A stretch of 32,206 bases of DNA from Anaerovirgula multivorans (lineage in GTDB: Bacteria > Bacillota > Clostridia > Peptostreptococcales > Natronincolaceae). Made by a program: the position numbers and the translations under genes. The stretch is from positions 1 to 32,206 of the forward strand of contig NZ_FZOJ01000042.1 in assembly GCF_900188145.1 (NCBI RefSeq), read 5' to 3'. The notes beneath the pieces were generated by a model. It saw only the letters and a program-made list of their open reading frames with translations. It was not told the DNA's origin and ran no database searches. Of the stretch, positions 23,575 to 32,188 are shown piece after piece; the first letter of the stretch is position 1, and the number at the start of each line of letters is the position of its first letter.

Positions 23575-24639
23575 TTATACATTTGTATCGGCCTTAACTA
23601 CTGTCCTTCTTGATTTTTCATGTTTCATATTCATCATTAAAGCAAAGATAATAGTCCCATAGGCTATAAAGCTCCTGAAGTATTCACCTAGAGCAGGATT
23701 TTTAAATAAATTCTGTCCAGCGAGAGGAGATACTATAAATAAAGTATGAAAAAGAATTAATCCAATGAAAGCATTTTTTATTGTTGCTTTTTTAAAAGTT
23801 GCCCCACCAGCCAAAAGTGCAGCTGCTGAAAAAATATCTAAATTCAAATGGCCTGATTAAACATTTATAATACCTAAGTCTTGGATAAACATAAGATGAG
23901 CTAAAGCGGCTAAAACAGTAGAAACTACAATAGATATTTTCCTAGTTTTATCAACATCTATGCCTAATTTTTCTGATATTACCAAATTTTCACCCACCGC
24001 CTTCATGTGATAGCCTACTTTGGAAACAGATATCAATTAAACAATGAAAGCAAGTATACATACGACAATAATAGGTAAAAGTGATCCCGTGGTGTCTCCT
24101 ATCTTAATAGGCATTATTTCTGCAAAAAGTGTCTTGAAATTCCCGCAATCTAACATGCTTTTTACTCCGATTCCCCTTGTAAGTAGGATATCTTCATTAA
24201 AAGGAGTAATTACAGTACCGTAGCCCACCATAAATATAAGTTGGTATAAATTGGTGCCCAAAAATCCAATAACTATACTGGCAATCATCTCCTTTCCCTT
24301 TGCCTTATTTAATAAAACCCCAACAATATTACCAAATATAATTGCCAGTCCAATGCTTATAACTGTAGACAATAAAAGGGCGCTTCCTCCTGGTAATCCC
24401 ATGTCAATGACGATTACTAGGCCGATCTGTGCTGCTATAGCTCCAATTGTAATAGCAAAATTAATCCCCATACCTGAAATAATAGGAATGATTAAAGCCA
24501 GTAAAAATATTGCATTCCGAACAAATCTAGAATAAAGCTGCCCTAATATAAAATCCATGCTTACATTCGCTGCTAAAATGCCAAATATAGAAAGGATTAA
24601 AAAGAAAAAAGGTACATAAAAGGATTTATACTTGTTCAT
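23575..24639 (-). pseudogene. ABC transporter permease (BPD_transp_2 type), two internal stops
   Basis: One reading frame runs from MNKYKSFYVPFFFL (24639) to the end at 23575, broken only by two TAA codons, at 24037 (after VCILAFIV) and in the INV-SGHLNLDIF region near 23858. Between them KVGYHMKAVGENLVISEKLG is the cytoplasmic EAA-like loop of permeases that pair with simple-sugar/nucleoside (BMP-type) ABC importers. About ten membrane segments and AALLAGGATFKKATIKNAF match the family. Without both stops it would be a full-length 354-codon protein. It starts 14 bases inside the preceding permease. Confidence 0.85.
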
Positions 24640-24928
24640 TTTTCTTTAACACCCCCTCATATAAAAACGCATAAAGTATAATGCTGTTGGTTACAATCAT
24701 TCTGATAACCTCTGACATTTCAGGAATAAGCAAAGCATTTGCAACAGGCACTGATAATAAGAAGGTTGTTTGATAAAGATATGCACCTACTAAGGCATGA
24801 AATATCGTTGCCTTTTTTCTGGTGGCTCCCCCAATCAAGATTGCGGATACAGCAGGAAAGGCCATCATAAATGGTCCATTATATAGTTCAACAAAACCAT
24901 GAAAGCGTTCCTGTTGCAATAACATCAT
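24626..24928 (-). pseudogene. Second ABC permease, C-terminal fragment
   Basis: About 100 residues survive. AVSAILIGGATRKKATIFHA is clearly homologous to the C-terminal part of the neighbouring permease (AAALLAGGATFKKATIKNAF). BMP-type importers have two such permeases encoded side by side with overlapping ends, as here. The N-terminal 200 or so residues are lost: upstream of 24928 the frame is open for a while but shows no membrane segments. The ATPase and binding-protein genes are absent. Confidence 0.78.
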
Positions 24929-24996
24929 AGGTTGGTTTAGTTCAAATAATTTAAGCCTGACCCCTTTCCTTCTGAAATGTCGATCCTATAGTACAA

Positions 24997-25707
24997 TTAC
25001 TCTAAAATTTTATAAGAGTATTTTTCTATTGTTTTTTCTACACTTTCCAAATCTTTAAAAACATAAATTGATTGAATTTTAAGACTCGGATATCCAAGCT
25101 CTAATTGATAGAGGTTACCATCTTCCCCTTTAAATATACTACAAACACTTTTCCCGCTTTTTTTACTTATAGGAGACATTGGTATATATGTTTTTAGATG
25201 GTTCATTCTTGTCTCTAATTTTTCTTCAAGTATTTTTTCTGATGTCTCTATATATTTTGTTTTTTCAGTAACAGTTATTCCTTCTGATAGTTTTTCTTCC
25301 TCTTTTAGTTGTGAATGATAAACTTCTATCCCATATGGAGAATCCGAGTCTTTATACACTTCTACAAAAAATATCATATAAGGAATTTGCTTGCTATCTA
25401 ATTCTTTTATATCTTCGGGCTCAAAAATTATACTCCAATGAGGAGTAATGTATTCAATTTTATCAATATATTGTGAACTAATTTTATATGTTGATAAGTC
25501 TAAAATGTCAAACCATTTTCTTATATCATTTGCTGCAATTTGTATAACATCTTCTTCACTAAGTTCTTTTCTTTCGATTATCTTGTTTTCGATTATCTTA
25601 TTATTTGATTTTGAAGATTGAATAGCCAAAATGTATGAATATGTAGCCAAAAAAATAATCGATATAGTTAAAAATAGAATAATTATATTATTTTTAGTTA
25701 GTTTCAT
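24997..25707 (-). CDS. Membrane-anchored extracytoplasmic protein, unknown family
   Basis: The product is 236 residues. A single N-terminal hydrophobic anchor (about 8-27) is followed by a lysine/glutamate-rich linker and a mixed alpha/beta outer domain without a recognised motif. The ATG has GAAGGAGG. The frame is intact amid decaying neighbours, so the gene is probably in use. No signal-peptidase site is obvious, so it likely stays tethered. No function is assigned. Confidence 0.7.
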   Translation of the reverse strand: MKLTKNNIIILFLTISIIFLATYSYILAIQSSKSNNKIIENKIIERKELSEEDVIQIAANDIRKWFDILDLSTYKISSQYIDKIEYITPHWSIIFEPEDIKELDSKQIPYMIFFVEVYKDSDSPYGIEVYHSQLKEEEKLSEGITVTEKTKYIETSEKILEEKLETRMNHLKTYIPMSPISKKSGKSVCSIFKGEDGNLYQLELGYPSLKIQSIYVFKDLESVEKTIEKYSYKILE

Positions 25708-25989
25708 GAGAACCTCCTTCTATTTCATCTTTCTATTATGCGTTTATGAAACGCCATAATCTGCATTATTAGGAGGCTTTTTTTAGCATAAAAAAATAAC
25801 CCCTCGCCAGATGATACTTACTATTCCACTTTGTATGTGATAAACTATTACTATCCATTTTGGATGACCCTCCTTTTGATTTAGAATTGGCTGGCGAAAC
25901 CTATTCTTTTTTCTAAAAGAAGGTTTTTTTCCTACTCAACGCCAAAGCTCTTCAAAACTCACTAGCTTAGCTAGTGGTTTTCTTTATAC
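25708..25989. other. Non-coding stretch with a short inverted repeat
   Basis: TCGCCAG (25804-25810) and CTGGCGA (25893-25899) are complementary, 82 bases apart, each beside other broken repeats. They may be ends of a vanished element. No coding frame is supported. Confidence 0.35.
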
Positions 25990-25995
25990 AACAAT

Positions 25996-26151
25996 TTAAG
26001 TCTTTTTAAAAAAGCCTTAAACCTTGATGATTCTTATAATCCATATAAAGCAGCCTATGGCTCCATGCCTTCCCATGCAGCTACTAATCCTCAAGTCAAG
26101 CAGCTTTTCAAATATTTAATTGCCCCTCCTTATCATGAAAACTGTAGATAA
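25996..26151 (+). pseudogene. Unidentified coding remnant, plus strand
   Basis: The frame encodes KKALNLDDSYNPYKAAYGSM, then PSHAATNPQVKQLFKYLIAP and ends PPYHENCR. Its amino-acid composition looks like real protein, but there is no start or ribosome binding site, and I do not recognise the family. Its 3' end overlaps the opposite-strand IS1380-like remnant, so at least one reading there is not ancestral. Confidence 0.3.
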
Positions 26152-26417
26152 TAACCCTTAAAGTTGTGGGGGAATAGCCTTTGCCAACTAACTCATAGGT
26201 TCTACCACCAGCTATAAGACTTCTCATATCAAAATCGACAATGACAGGTTGTGAGTTTAATAAAGCTAAGACATTTTTTTGTGAAGGAGTTGTGATGAAT
26301 AAACTCTAGTTGATTTATATTAGTCTCAATAAATCTGTTCAGGAAACGGTTAATATGAGATTGATGAGGAAATTTCCTCATCAATCTAAGCAGAAGTATT
26401 CGCCACTTTATTTTCAT
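26108..26417 (-). pseudogene. IS1380-like DDE transposase remnant, frameshifted
   Basis: The first frame gives LLRLMRKFPHQSHINRFLNR then FIETNINQLEFIHH, like the N-terminal part of IS1380-type transposases. After a frame change (about 26250-26275) it continues NSQPVIVDFDMRSLIAGGRT, then YELVGKGYSPTTL, the first catalytic Asp block. It stops at a TGA (26108-26110). Both the start and the later DDE residues are missing. Confidence 0.6.
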
Positions 26418-26553
26418 CTAGTTTGAATAGTCTACTTTTCATAGGTGTGATACCGCCTTTCGTAGGATTTTTTGGGTATAAAAAATACTTCTATGGGCGG
26501 TTATTCTCACCTTTAGTTGTCTTTTGGTAATACTTCCACGGTAAAGTTAGGAA

Positions 26554-26627
26554 GATGCTATAGTTTTGTTTGTACAAAATCTAGATAAATAAATAATCTA
26601 GTGTTGTTTGTACAAAGTCTAGGCATC
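26554..26627. repeat. Compact repeat block with TTTGTACAAA palindromes
   Basis: TTGTTTGTACAAA followed by ATCTAG or GTCTAG occurs twice (26566-26584 and 26604-26622), 38 bases apart. Each copy contains the palindrome TTTGTACAAA. GATGC (26554-26558) and GCATC (26623-26627) flank the block as an outer inverted pair. It may be a protein-binding array or a small element end. Confidence 0.55.
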
Positions 26628-26694
26628 TATAATTTATTCTATAAAATAACCTTAGTATGTACCAATAGTATTGTTTGCTTTTATTGCTATTATC

Positions 26695-27108
26695 CTAATT
26701 GCTCTCTCTAATCATATCAGTCCTAACATATCCAGCTCCGCATGCTGGGCCAGTAACATAAAGCCAATAATATCCTTTTCCATCTGACACTCCATAATCT
26801 CTAGAGTATACGTAGTCTCCTTTGTTTACGTGCCCAATACTCGTATAGTTCATTCCCGGGCCAGTTCTTACATTAACTCCATTATATAAAACGATGTATC
26901 TGTATGTTGCAGTAGGTTTGATTTCTGAGTTGGTTTCGTGATTATCGCTTATTGGTACAGGACTAACTGTATTCGCTTCGTTATCCTCAACCATTGATAA
27001 ATTTTCAGATATTTCTAGTGTTTGCTGTAAATCAACAGTTTCAGCGAAAGCAACATTGGTTAACATAAGTATTGCCAAAATTAAAGCAGTTCCAAACATT
27101 TTTTTCAT
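26695..27108 (-). CDS. Secreted bacterial SH3-domain protein
   Basis: The product is 137 residues. A signal peptide (MKKMFGTALILAILMLTNVA with AFA before the likely cut) is followed by an acidic linker and one SH3b domain (about 70-135) with the diagnostic GVNVRTGPGMNYTSIGHVNKG and the late GYVRTDMI. Such domains bind peptidoglycan. The start is the ATG at 27108, because GAGAGGAG lies before it; an in-frame ATG at 27129 is upstream of that site. There is no catalytic domain, so it may be a wall-binding or anti-lysin protein. Confidence 0.85.
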   Translation of the reverse strand: MKKMFGTALILAILMLTNVAFAETVDLQQTLEISENLSMVEDNEANTVSPVPISDNHETNSEIKPTATYRYIVLYNGVNVRTGPGMNYTSIGHVNKGDYVYSRDYGVSDGKGYYWLYVTGPACGAGYVRTDMIRESN

Positions 27109-27129
27109 TATTATTCTCCTCTCTTTCAC

Positions 27130-27512
27130 GCTAAAAATGGTAAAAATTTTGGTTTTAAAGAATGTTTCTTTTTACTATTCCCATTGGAATCTCCCCCTTT
27201 CATTTAATATAACTTGAGTCGCACAAAAATTAAGTAACAACCCTTAACACCTTGAACAACTCATTTATAGTAATGTTATTTACTGCCTATGATATATAAA
27301 TTTAATGGTTCAACGATAAATTTTGTGGTGTGACATACACCTATCCTGTCAATTCATAATTTACAGGAAAATATTCATATTTTTAGAAACATTAAATTTG
27401 CTATAATGGATGTATTTTCCTAAAAATTATCTTTATTGAAATAAAGTAATTATACAAATCATAATGGTTACACTTGTCTTATTACATCTTTAAATATTAA
27501 AAAATTTGAAAC
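27130..27512. other. Intergenic; AGGAAAATA inverted pair and TATAAT
   Basis: The 380 bases between the SH3 gene and the ISL3 remnant contain no gene. AGGAAAATA (about 27364-27372) and TATTTTCCT (about 27413-27421) are perfect complements, and TTGCTATAAT lies between them on the plus strand as a possible extended -10. No plus-strand gene follows, so its role is unknown. Confidence 0.4.
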
Positions 27513-28674
27513 TTAGGCACACTGAAGTTCGTATTTAACTCTGACTTCCCAATTATTACGGTTACGATAGCCGTAGGCTCTACGTTTAATATTTTTAACC
27601 TTGTGGTTATTTCCTTCTGTAGTACCATTGGATATAGGATAATTGTAATAATTTAAAATGTACTCCATCCAGTTATCAAGGGTTTTTACAAATTTGTTAA
27701 GTTCTGGGATACCACATTCCTCCACTAGACCTTTGTAATAGTCCAGGAATGATGCAGCGGCCTCCCTAGTTGTAAGGCTAAAGAATGTGCTAAATTCCTC
27801 TTTAAGATAATGTAGTTCCTCTAGTTTGGAATATTTTGCAAAAGCATTCAGTAGGTTGTTGTATTCTTGATGGCTTACATCATCTACATGCTTTATTATC
27901 GCCCAACGAATTTTAAAAACTTCGTCCTTGTTGCCATACTTTCGAATATGATTTTGAATATGCTTTCTTCCTTCATCTATACAATTATCAAGATGCGAGA
28001 GATATGAAATCGATCTATAACAGGCATGGCATTGGGAAGGCATTCTAATACTGCAAGGCAATAACTCTTCCTCATATCCATTGAAATTGCTTCAATACCT
28101 GCTTTTACATCTTCCTTTTTCCTACCGAATAATATAGCAACTACCCCTCCGGTTCCTTGGTTATAAATGATGGTATCATAGTTATGCCCCTTCTTAGAGG
28201 CGATATCATCAATACCTAAGAGTCTTAGTGGTTCTGGAGTATATGAGTTAATGGCTTTCTTTGCATAATGGTTATAAATCCTTTGACATGTTCCTTCGCC
28301 AACATCACTGGCGTTTTTGATGGTATTTTTATGGCCTAGTTTAAAAACATATTCTTCATAAGCAATAGTGTAGCGTTGATACCGTCTGAAAAATGAAAAA
28401 TGCTCATCAAAAGGGCTTTTCAGGAGAACAACTACATACATAACGCTTTTTCTCAAGTATGATAACAGTATCCATTGCCCATATTGGTAAGTGTTGATAG
28501 GACTGATACCTTCTATCATGTACAGTATAAGTGATATCCACAATGAGGACATTTAGTAAAATTAAATGCAGATTTTGCAAAAACTTCAAATGTGCCATTA
28601 TTTACATTGGTATAAATTATCTCTAAGCCTTGCAATCCAATTAGATTTGGGATAATATTATTATCGATATTCAT
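27513..28674 (-). pseudogene. ISL3-family transposase with at least three frameshifts
   Basis: The parts are in the right order: a zinc ribbon (NFTKCPHCGYH, then VHDRRYQSYQHLPIWAMDTV and KKRYVCSC), the HTH region, the DDE core (RLLGIDDIASKKGHNYDTII, LPNAMPVIDRFH) and the C-terminus (SNGTTEGNNHKVKNIKRRAYG). Frame changes fall near 28520 (after HLYC), near 28410 (before DEHFSFF) and near 27985 (after FHISR). AGGAGG precedes the first ATG (28674). It differs in sequence from the ISL3 pieces at 16.1-16.9 kb. It sits directly after the dehydratase stub on that gene's strand, so its insertion probably cut that gene. Confidence 0.85.
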
Positions 28675-28791
28675 TCCGATACACCTCCTGATTTGATTGT
28701 GTTGGCGCATTTGATAATACAGGATGTATCGGATTTTTTGTACCCTATTTACCAGTTATTTGGCAATGTAGATTATGGAAATATTATTGTT

Positions 28792-28983
28792 TCACAAAAT
28801 ATGCGGTTGAACCTTTACTAAATCTAAACTAGAAATTGCCACAGCTTCTTTAAACTTTGGGTGTTTGGACAGAATTTCTGCTACATCAAGATTACCTTTT
28901 TCTAAGTGGTTGATATATTCATATTTATCAGCACACAATATTGGCGTTCTCATAATTACAACATCATCCACCGTATATTTCAT
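28792..28983 (-). pseudogene. Lantibiotic dehydratase (LanB) N-terminal stub
   Basis: The 63-residue frame reads VIMRTPILCADKYEYINHL and then LSKHPKFKEAVAISSLDL. This matches the first 60 or so residues of LanB-type dehydratases (FMLRTPLL..., FKEALxxASPSL), enzymes of about 1000 residues that dehydrate Ser/Thr in lantipeptide precursors. The ATG has GGAGG five bases before it. All later parts are missing, replaced by the ISL3 remnant. It lies 91 bases after agrB on the same strand, with TATATAAT upstream as a possible promoter (about 29000). It is almost surely non-functional as a dehydratase. Confidence 0.6.
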
Positions 28984-29074
28984 ATTAACCTCCATTGTAT
29001 TATATAGATAACATGAGTTATGAAAATATTGTTTATAAAAATACTTAATATTTCTCTCAGTCTTTATACAATTT

Positions 29075-29644
29075 TTATAAAAAATGTTTGTTTTTTATCT
29101 TTCCGATGATTAGCATAACACTCAATGCAAACATTGAAATGGATATACATATCGAAACCTCACTCAGCCCTAGTCCCATCATCAAAACCAAAGTGCTCAA
29201 TTCCACTGATAGAATTATGCTTGTCCATTTTTTATATATTACTATTTCTCTTTGATTTAGAGGCTTATTTTTATCCTCCACTGGGGCAAGAGCATTAATA
29301 GTTATTCCTGCAAATAATGCAAGCCCAATAACATTATAATCAGTCTGTGGTATATATTTTATTGATGATAGTACAGATATGATTAATACTATAGAGAGAA
29401 AATAACACCTTGTCTGCGTTTTAGCATGATAACCTCCTGCAAATGAGCGTAATGGAAAATAGGTAATCATAAACAATATGCATTGCCAGACCGTCTTGTG
29501 CAAAACGCCTATTACTACTATCGTAAGTATATTAGTGATAATTAGTAATCCTTGTTGCAATCCATATATATATAATTCTCTTTCTTCAGCTCTTATCGTT
29601 TTATTAGCGATAAGTTTGTCAGTATACTTATCCAATAAATTCAT
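29075..29644 (-). CDS. agrB: AgrB-type membrane peptidase, matures the AgrD signal
   Basis: The product is 189 residues with about five or six membrane segments. The AgrB catalytic dyad is in RSFAGGYHAKTQTRC (His73 and Cys80, the family's 7-residue spacing). AgrB cuts the AgrD precursor on its C-terminal side and forms the thiolactone ring. The gene starts 5 bases after the agrD stop, so the two are co-translated. Its length is typical. Confidence 0.94.
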   Translation of the reverse strand: MNLLDKYTDKLIANKTIRAEERELYIYGLQQGLLIITNILTIVVIGVLHKTVWQCILFMITYFPLRSFAGGYHAKTQTRCYFLSIVLIISVLSSIKYIPQTDYNVIGLALFAGITINALAPVEDKNKPLNQREIVIYKKWTSIILSVELSTLVLMMGLGLSEVSICISISMFALSVMLIIGKIKNKHFL

Positions 29645-29649
29645 AGTTA

Positions 29650-29793
29650 TTAAAATTTTCGGTATTTTTCTGCACCTTTTGGCAGTTTAGGTTGATGGAT
29701 CAAGCATATACACGTTGTATTTACATTCATGGTTGTTATCATCAAAGCAAGACCTGCAATAACAGCACTCAACTTCATTATTATTTTTTTCAT
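29650..29793 (-). CDS. agrD: AgrD cyclic-lactone autoinducer precursor
   Basis: The product is 47 residues. An N-terminal amphipathic/hydrophobic leader (MKKIIMKLSAVIAGLALM) targets the membrane. The core NVNTTCICLI is followed by HQPKLPKGAEKYRKF. The HQPxxPK recognition tail matches clostridial AgrD proteins, where the ring is the five residues before it. The predicted signal is therefore a thiolactone ring C-I-C-L-I closed on Cys28, with an additional Cys at ring position 3. GAGAGG lies before the ATG. The gene sits between the terminator of agrC and agrB. Confidence 0.92.
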   Translation of the reverse strand: MKKIIMKLSAVIAGLALMITTMNVNTTCICLIHQPKLPKGAEKYRKF

Positions 29794-29867
29794 TCTTAAT
29801 ACCTCTCAAATATTTTTTCATTGCCTATTTGACACTACCTAATTTTTGATTGTTTTTATGATACAAT

Positions 29868-29890
29868 AAAAAATACCCCTCGTGGGGTAT
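29868..29890 (-). terminator. Terminator between agrC and agrD
   Basis: On the minus strand ATACCCC and GGGGTAT form a 7-bp stem around a 4-base loop followed by TTTTTT. It follows agrC by 45 bases, so agrAC and agrDB are separate units. The agrDB promoter must lie in 29794-29867; no clear pair or LytTR direct repeat could be read there. Confidence 0.8.
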
Positions 29891-29934
29891 GTTGGAAAAA
29901 CTTATGCATGTTTTGGGTAAAATTTACAGTTTTT

Positions 29935-31233
29935 TTAAATATTATTGACAGGGTTATATATAAGTACACCCACATAGAATTTTTCATCAAGATGGCTAAC
30001 ATTCATTGTTCCATTATATTTATTAATGACTCTTTTGACACTTTTTAAACCTAATCCGTGGTTTTCTTTGTCTTTGTGAGTTGTTTTAAGCTTATTATCT
30101 TCATAAAGTAGCTTTCCATCAAATGAGTTTGAAATGTTTATATAAAGCACATTTCTATCTAGATTAATAGAAACTTTGACTACTCTTTCTTTTTCTAGTT
30201 TTGATGCTGCTTCTATCGCATTATCAAGCAAATTGCCTAGAACAACACTAAAATCAAAAGGCTCAATATATAACTTTTCAGGAATATTTACCTTTGTATC
30301 TACTTTTATATTTCTTTTTTGAGCTTCATATATTTTATAATTCAATACGCTATCTACTTCTGTATTGCCGGATTTTACATATTCATTACCGTACTTTATA
30401 AAATCCAAAATACTTTGCATATACTGCAAAGCTTCTAAGTTATCTTTTTTTTCTATCAACGTCTGCAATACTGTCATATGATTTCTTAGATCATGTCTAA
30501 GAATTTTAATACTTTCTTGAGATTTATTTATTATTTCTAATTGTTTGATATAAGCATTATTCTGTTGCTGCAATAACTCTTTTTCTATTCTTCCGTGGTA
30601 AGATTTTATCAAAGCATCATATAAATAGAATATGAACACATTAATAATGAACAGTATAGAAATACTTATTAAAATTAACATCAATCTATATTGTGTTCTT
30701 ATAGTAATCATCATAAAGGTTGAAGTCAAAGTTCCTAGGGGTATTAAAATTATTGCAATCCAATGCATAAAAGAAATATTAATCTCATTTCTTATCATTT
30801 TAAAGTTTGAAAGAGCAAGCATAATAATATATGAAATTACTTTAGTACTAATTAAAGCAATGATTAATTCCATATCAATACTATATGTAAAACGATTTAG
30901 ATTAAGAAACTTTAAACCTAATACCACTAATGCTTCAACAGATACCAGTATTGCATAAATATAAACTGTTGCAGCTAGTTTTGACTTCAGTGTAGATGAA
31001 TAGTTCAATGTTAGCAGAAAGAACAAGACAAGATTTGAGAGCAGGTTAAAGACTGGACTGTTAAACATTATATATATTGTGCCTATAGCCAAGTAATACA
31101 TTATATAAGATATGATTTCGATTCTTTTGTTAGCTTCATCTGTATCAAAGAAAAAAGCCATAAATTTAAAGATTGTATAAGTTCCGAAGGTATTAGACAT
31201 CAAATAAATTATATCATAGCTATTAAACATCAT
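29935..31233 (-). CDS. agrC: AgrC-type sensor histidine kinase
   Basis: The product is 432 residues. The N-terminal half has about six membrane segments, the peptide-sensing module of AgrC kinases. The cytoplasmic half has the H-box in KILRHDLRNHMTVL (about residue 246), NLLDNAIEAA (N-box) and GLGLKSVKRVI (G-box), the GHKL/HATPase_c_5 type. It overlaps the end of the response regulator gene by 11 bases. It should sense the cyclic peptide made by AgrD/AgrB and pass phosphate to the partner regulator. Confidence 0.93.
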   Translation of the reverse strand: MMFNSYDIIYLMSNTFGTYTIFKFMAFFFDTDEANKRIEIISYIMYYLAIGTIYIMFNSPVFNLLSNLVLFFLLTLNYSSTLKSKLAATVYIYAILVSVEALVVLGLKFLNLNRFTYSIDMELIIALISTKVISYIIMLALSNFKMIRNEINISFMHWIAIILIPLGTLTSTFMMITIRTQYRLMLILISISILFIINVFIFYLYDALIKSYHGRIEKELLQQQNNAYIKQLEIINKSQESIKILRHDLRNHMTVLQTLIEKKDNLEALQYMQSILDFIKYGNEYVKSGNTEVDSVLNYKIYEAQKRNIKVDTKVNIPEKLYIEPFDFSVVLGNLLDNAIEAASKLEKERVVKVSINLDRNVLYINISNSFDGKLLYEDNKLKTTHKDKENHGLGLKSVKRVINKYNGTMNVSHLDEKFYVGVLIYNPVNNI

Positions 31234-31954
31234 TTTTTACCTCCTGCTGCCTCATCTTCAGAAGCATATTTCGTACCATTTTTCTATTTTGCTGACTTAT
31301 TGACAGTACATCATTGTTTGACATTCTTAGCTTATCATACTGTGCCTCAACTACATGGGCATAATTAACCAAATATGACTTATGTATGGGTATGAAAGGC
31401 ACTCCTTTAAGCTGTTTTTCAATTATTGATAATCTGCTGTAAAACTCCTTTGCTTCATCTGCCATAATAATAATAATTTTCTTGGCATTGCTCTGAAAAT
31501 ATAAAATATTTTTTATTGGTATCCTATAATAGGATCGTTTGTTTTGAAATTCAAAGACTTCATTATATTTCTGTATAAGCCTTATAGCAGTACTAAACAC
31601 TTCGTGAATTTTTTCATATTTAAGAGGCTTAATCAGAAAACTCAGCGGTCTTATATTAAATAATTCCATGGCATAACTATCTTTTCCTGATATAAAAACA
31701 ATGTGGGTTGTTTCATTAGCCATTTGCTCTCTTATAATTCTTCCTACCTGAACACCATTCATGGTTATTAACTCAATGTCCAAAAAAATCATGTCAAAGT
31801 ACATACTATCATATAACGCTTGACATAATTTTTCACCAGAATAGAATACCTCAACTTCAATTTTTACAGAAAAAGTTCGACTAATACGTTCCAATACAAT
31901 TTCCATATATTCACAGATTTCCTTTTCATCATCACAAACAGCAATGTGCAACAT
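31223..31954 (-). CDS. agrA: AgrA-type LytTR response regulator
   Basis: The product is 243 residues. The receiver domain (1-125) has the acidic pocket CDDE (Asp8/Asp9), the phosphorylation site in MIFLDIE (Asp59) and FLIKPLKYE (Lys switch). The LytTR DNA-binding domain (about 140-240) has YYRIPIKNILYFQSNAKKII and FIPIHKSYLVNYAHV. The ATG is preceded by AAGGGGGAT. Upstream gene order (agrA-agrC, then agrD-agrB after a terminator) differs from staphylococcal agrBDCA. Its target is presumably agrDB and other genes. Confidence 0.93.
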   Translation of the reverse strand: MLHIAVCDDEKEICEYMEIVLERISRTFSVKIEVEVFYSGEKLCQALYDSMYFDMIFLDIELITMNGVQVGRIIREQMANETTHIVFISGKDSYAMELFNIRPLSFLIKPLKYEKIHEVFSTAIRLIQKYNEVFEFQNKRSYYRIPIKNILYFQSNAKKIIIIMADEAKEFYSRLSIIEKQLKGVPFIPIHKSYLVNYAHVVEAQYDKLRMSNNDVLSISQQNRKMVRNMLLKMRQQEVKNDV

Positions 31955-32188
31955 AACAATCCCCCTTCTCAGCTAAATTCTTAAGCAAATAATTTAACTC
32001 GTTGTGTAGCATAATAAATTTTTTGTAAAGAATATGAATAACATGATGCGATAGAGCCACCGTTCCGATATTTAGATATACTTATTTTCTAAAAATATCA
32101 TTGCAAAGCATTTGTAAGCGTCAACTCCAACCCACATTTTAATCAGCTCAAGATCATGAGATAATTTTCCCAAAGGAGGATGATTATC
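31955..32188. other. Divergent control region, agrA and the next gene
   Basis: This contains 234 bases of AT-rich DNA between agrA (minus) and the next plus-strand gene. I see no clear operator repeats. AAAGGAGG (32172-32179) is the ribosome site of the plus-strand gene. Confidence 0.4.

Noticed and set aside
22315..24039. Alternative genetic code (TAA read as sense)
   Set aside because: Three in-frame TAA codons appear in remnant genes, but intact neighbours use TAA as a normal stop, and the exonuclease also has a frameshift and a TGA. Ordinary decay is simpler.
29794..29867. LytTR-type direct repeats upstream of agrD
   Set aside because: I looked for two copies of the usual nine-base motif at about 21-base spacing and found no convincing pair.
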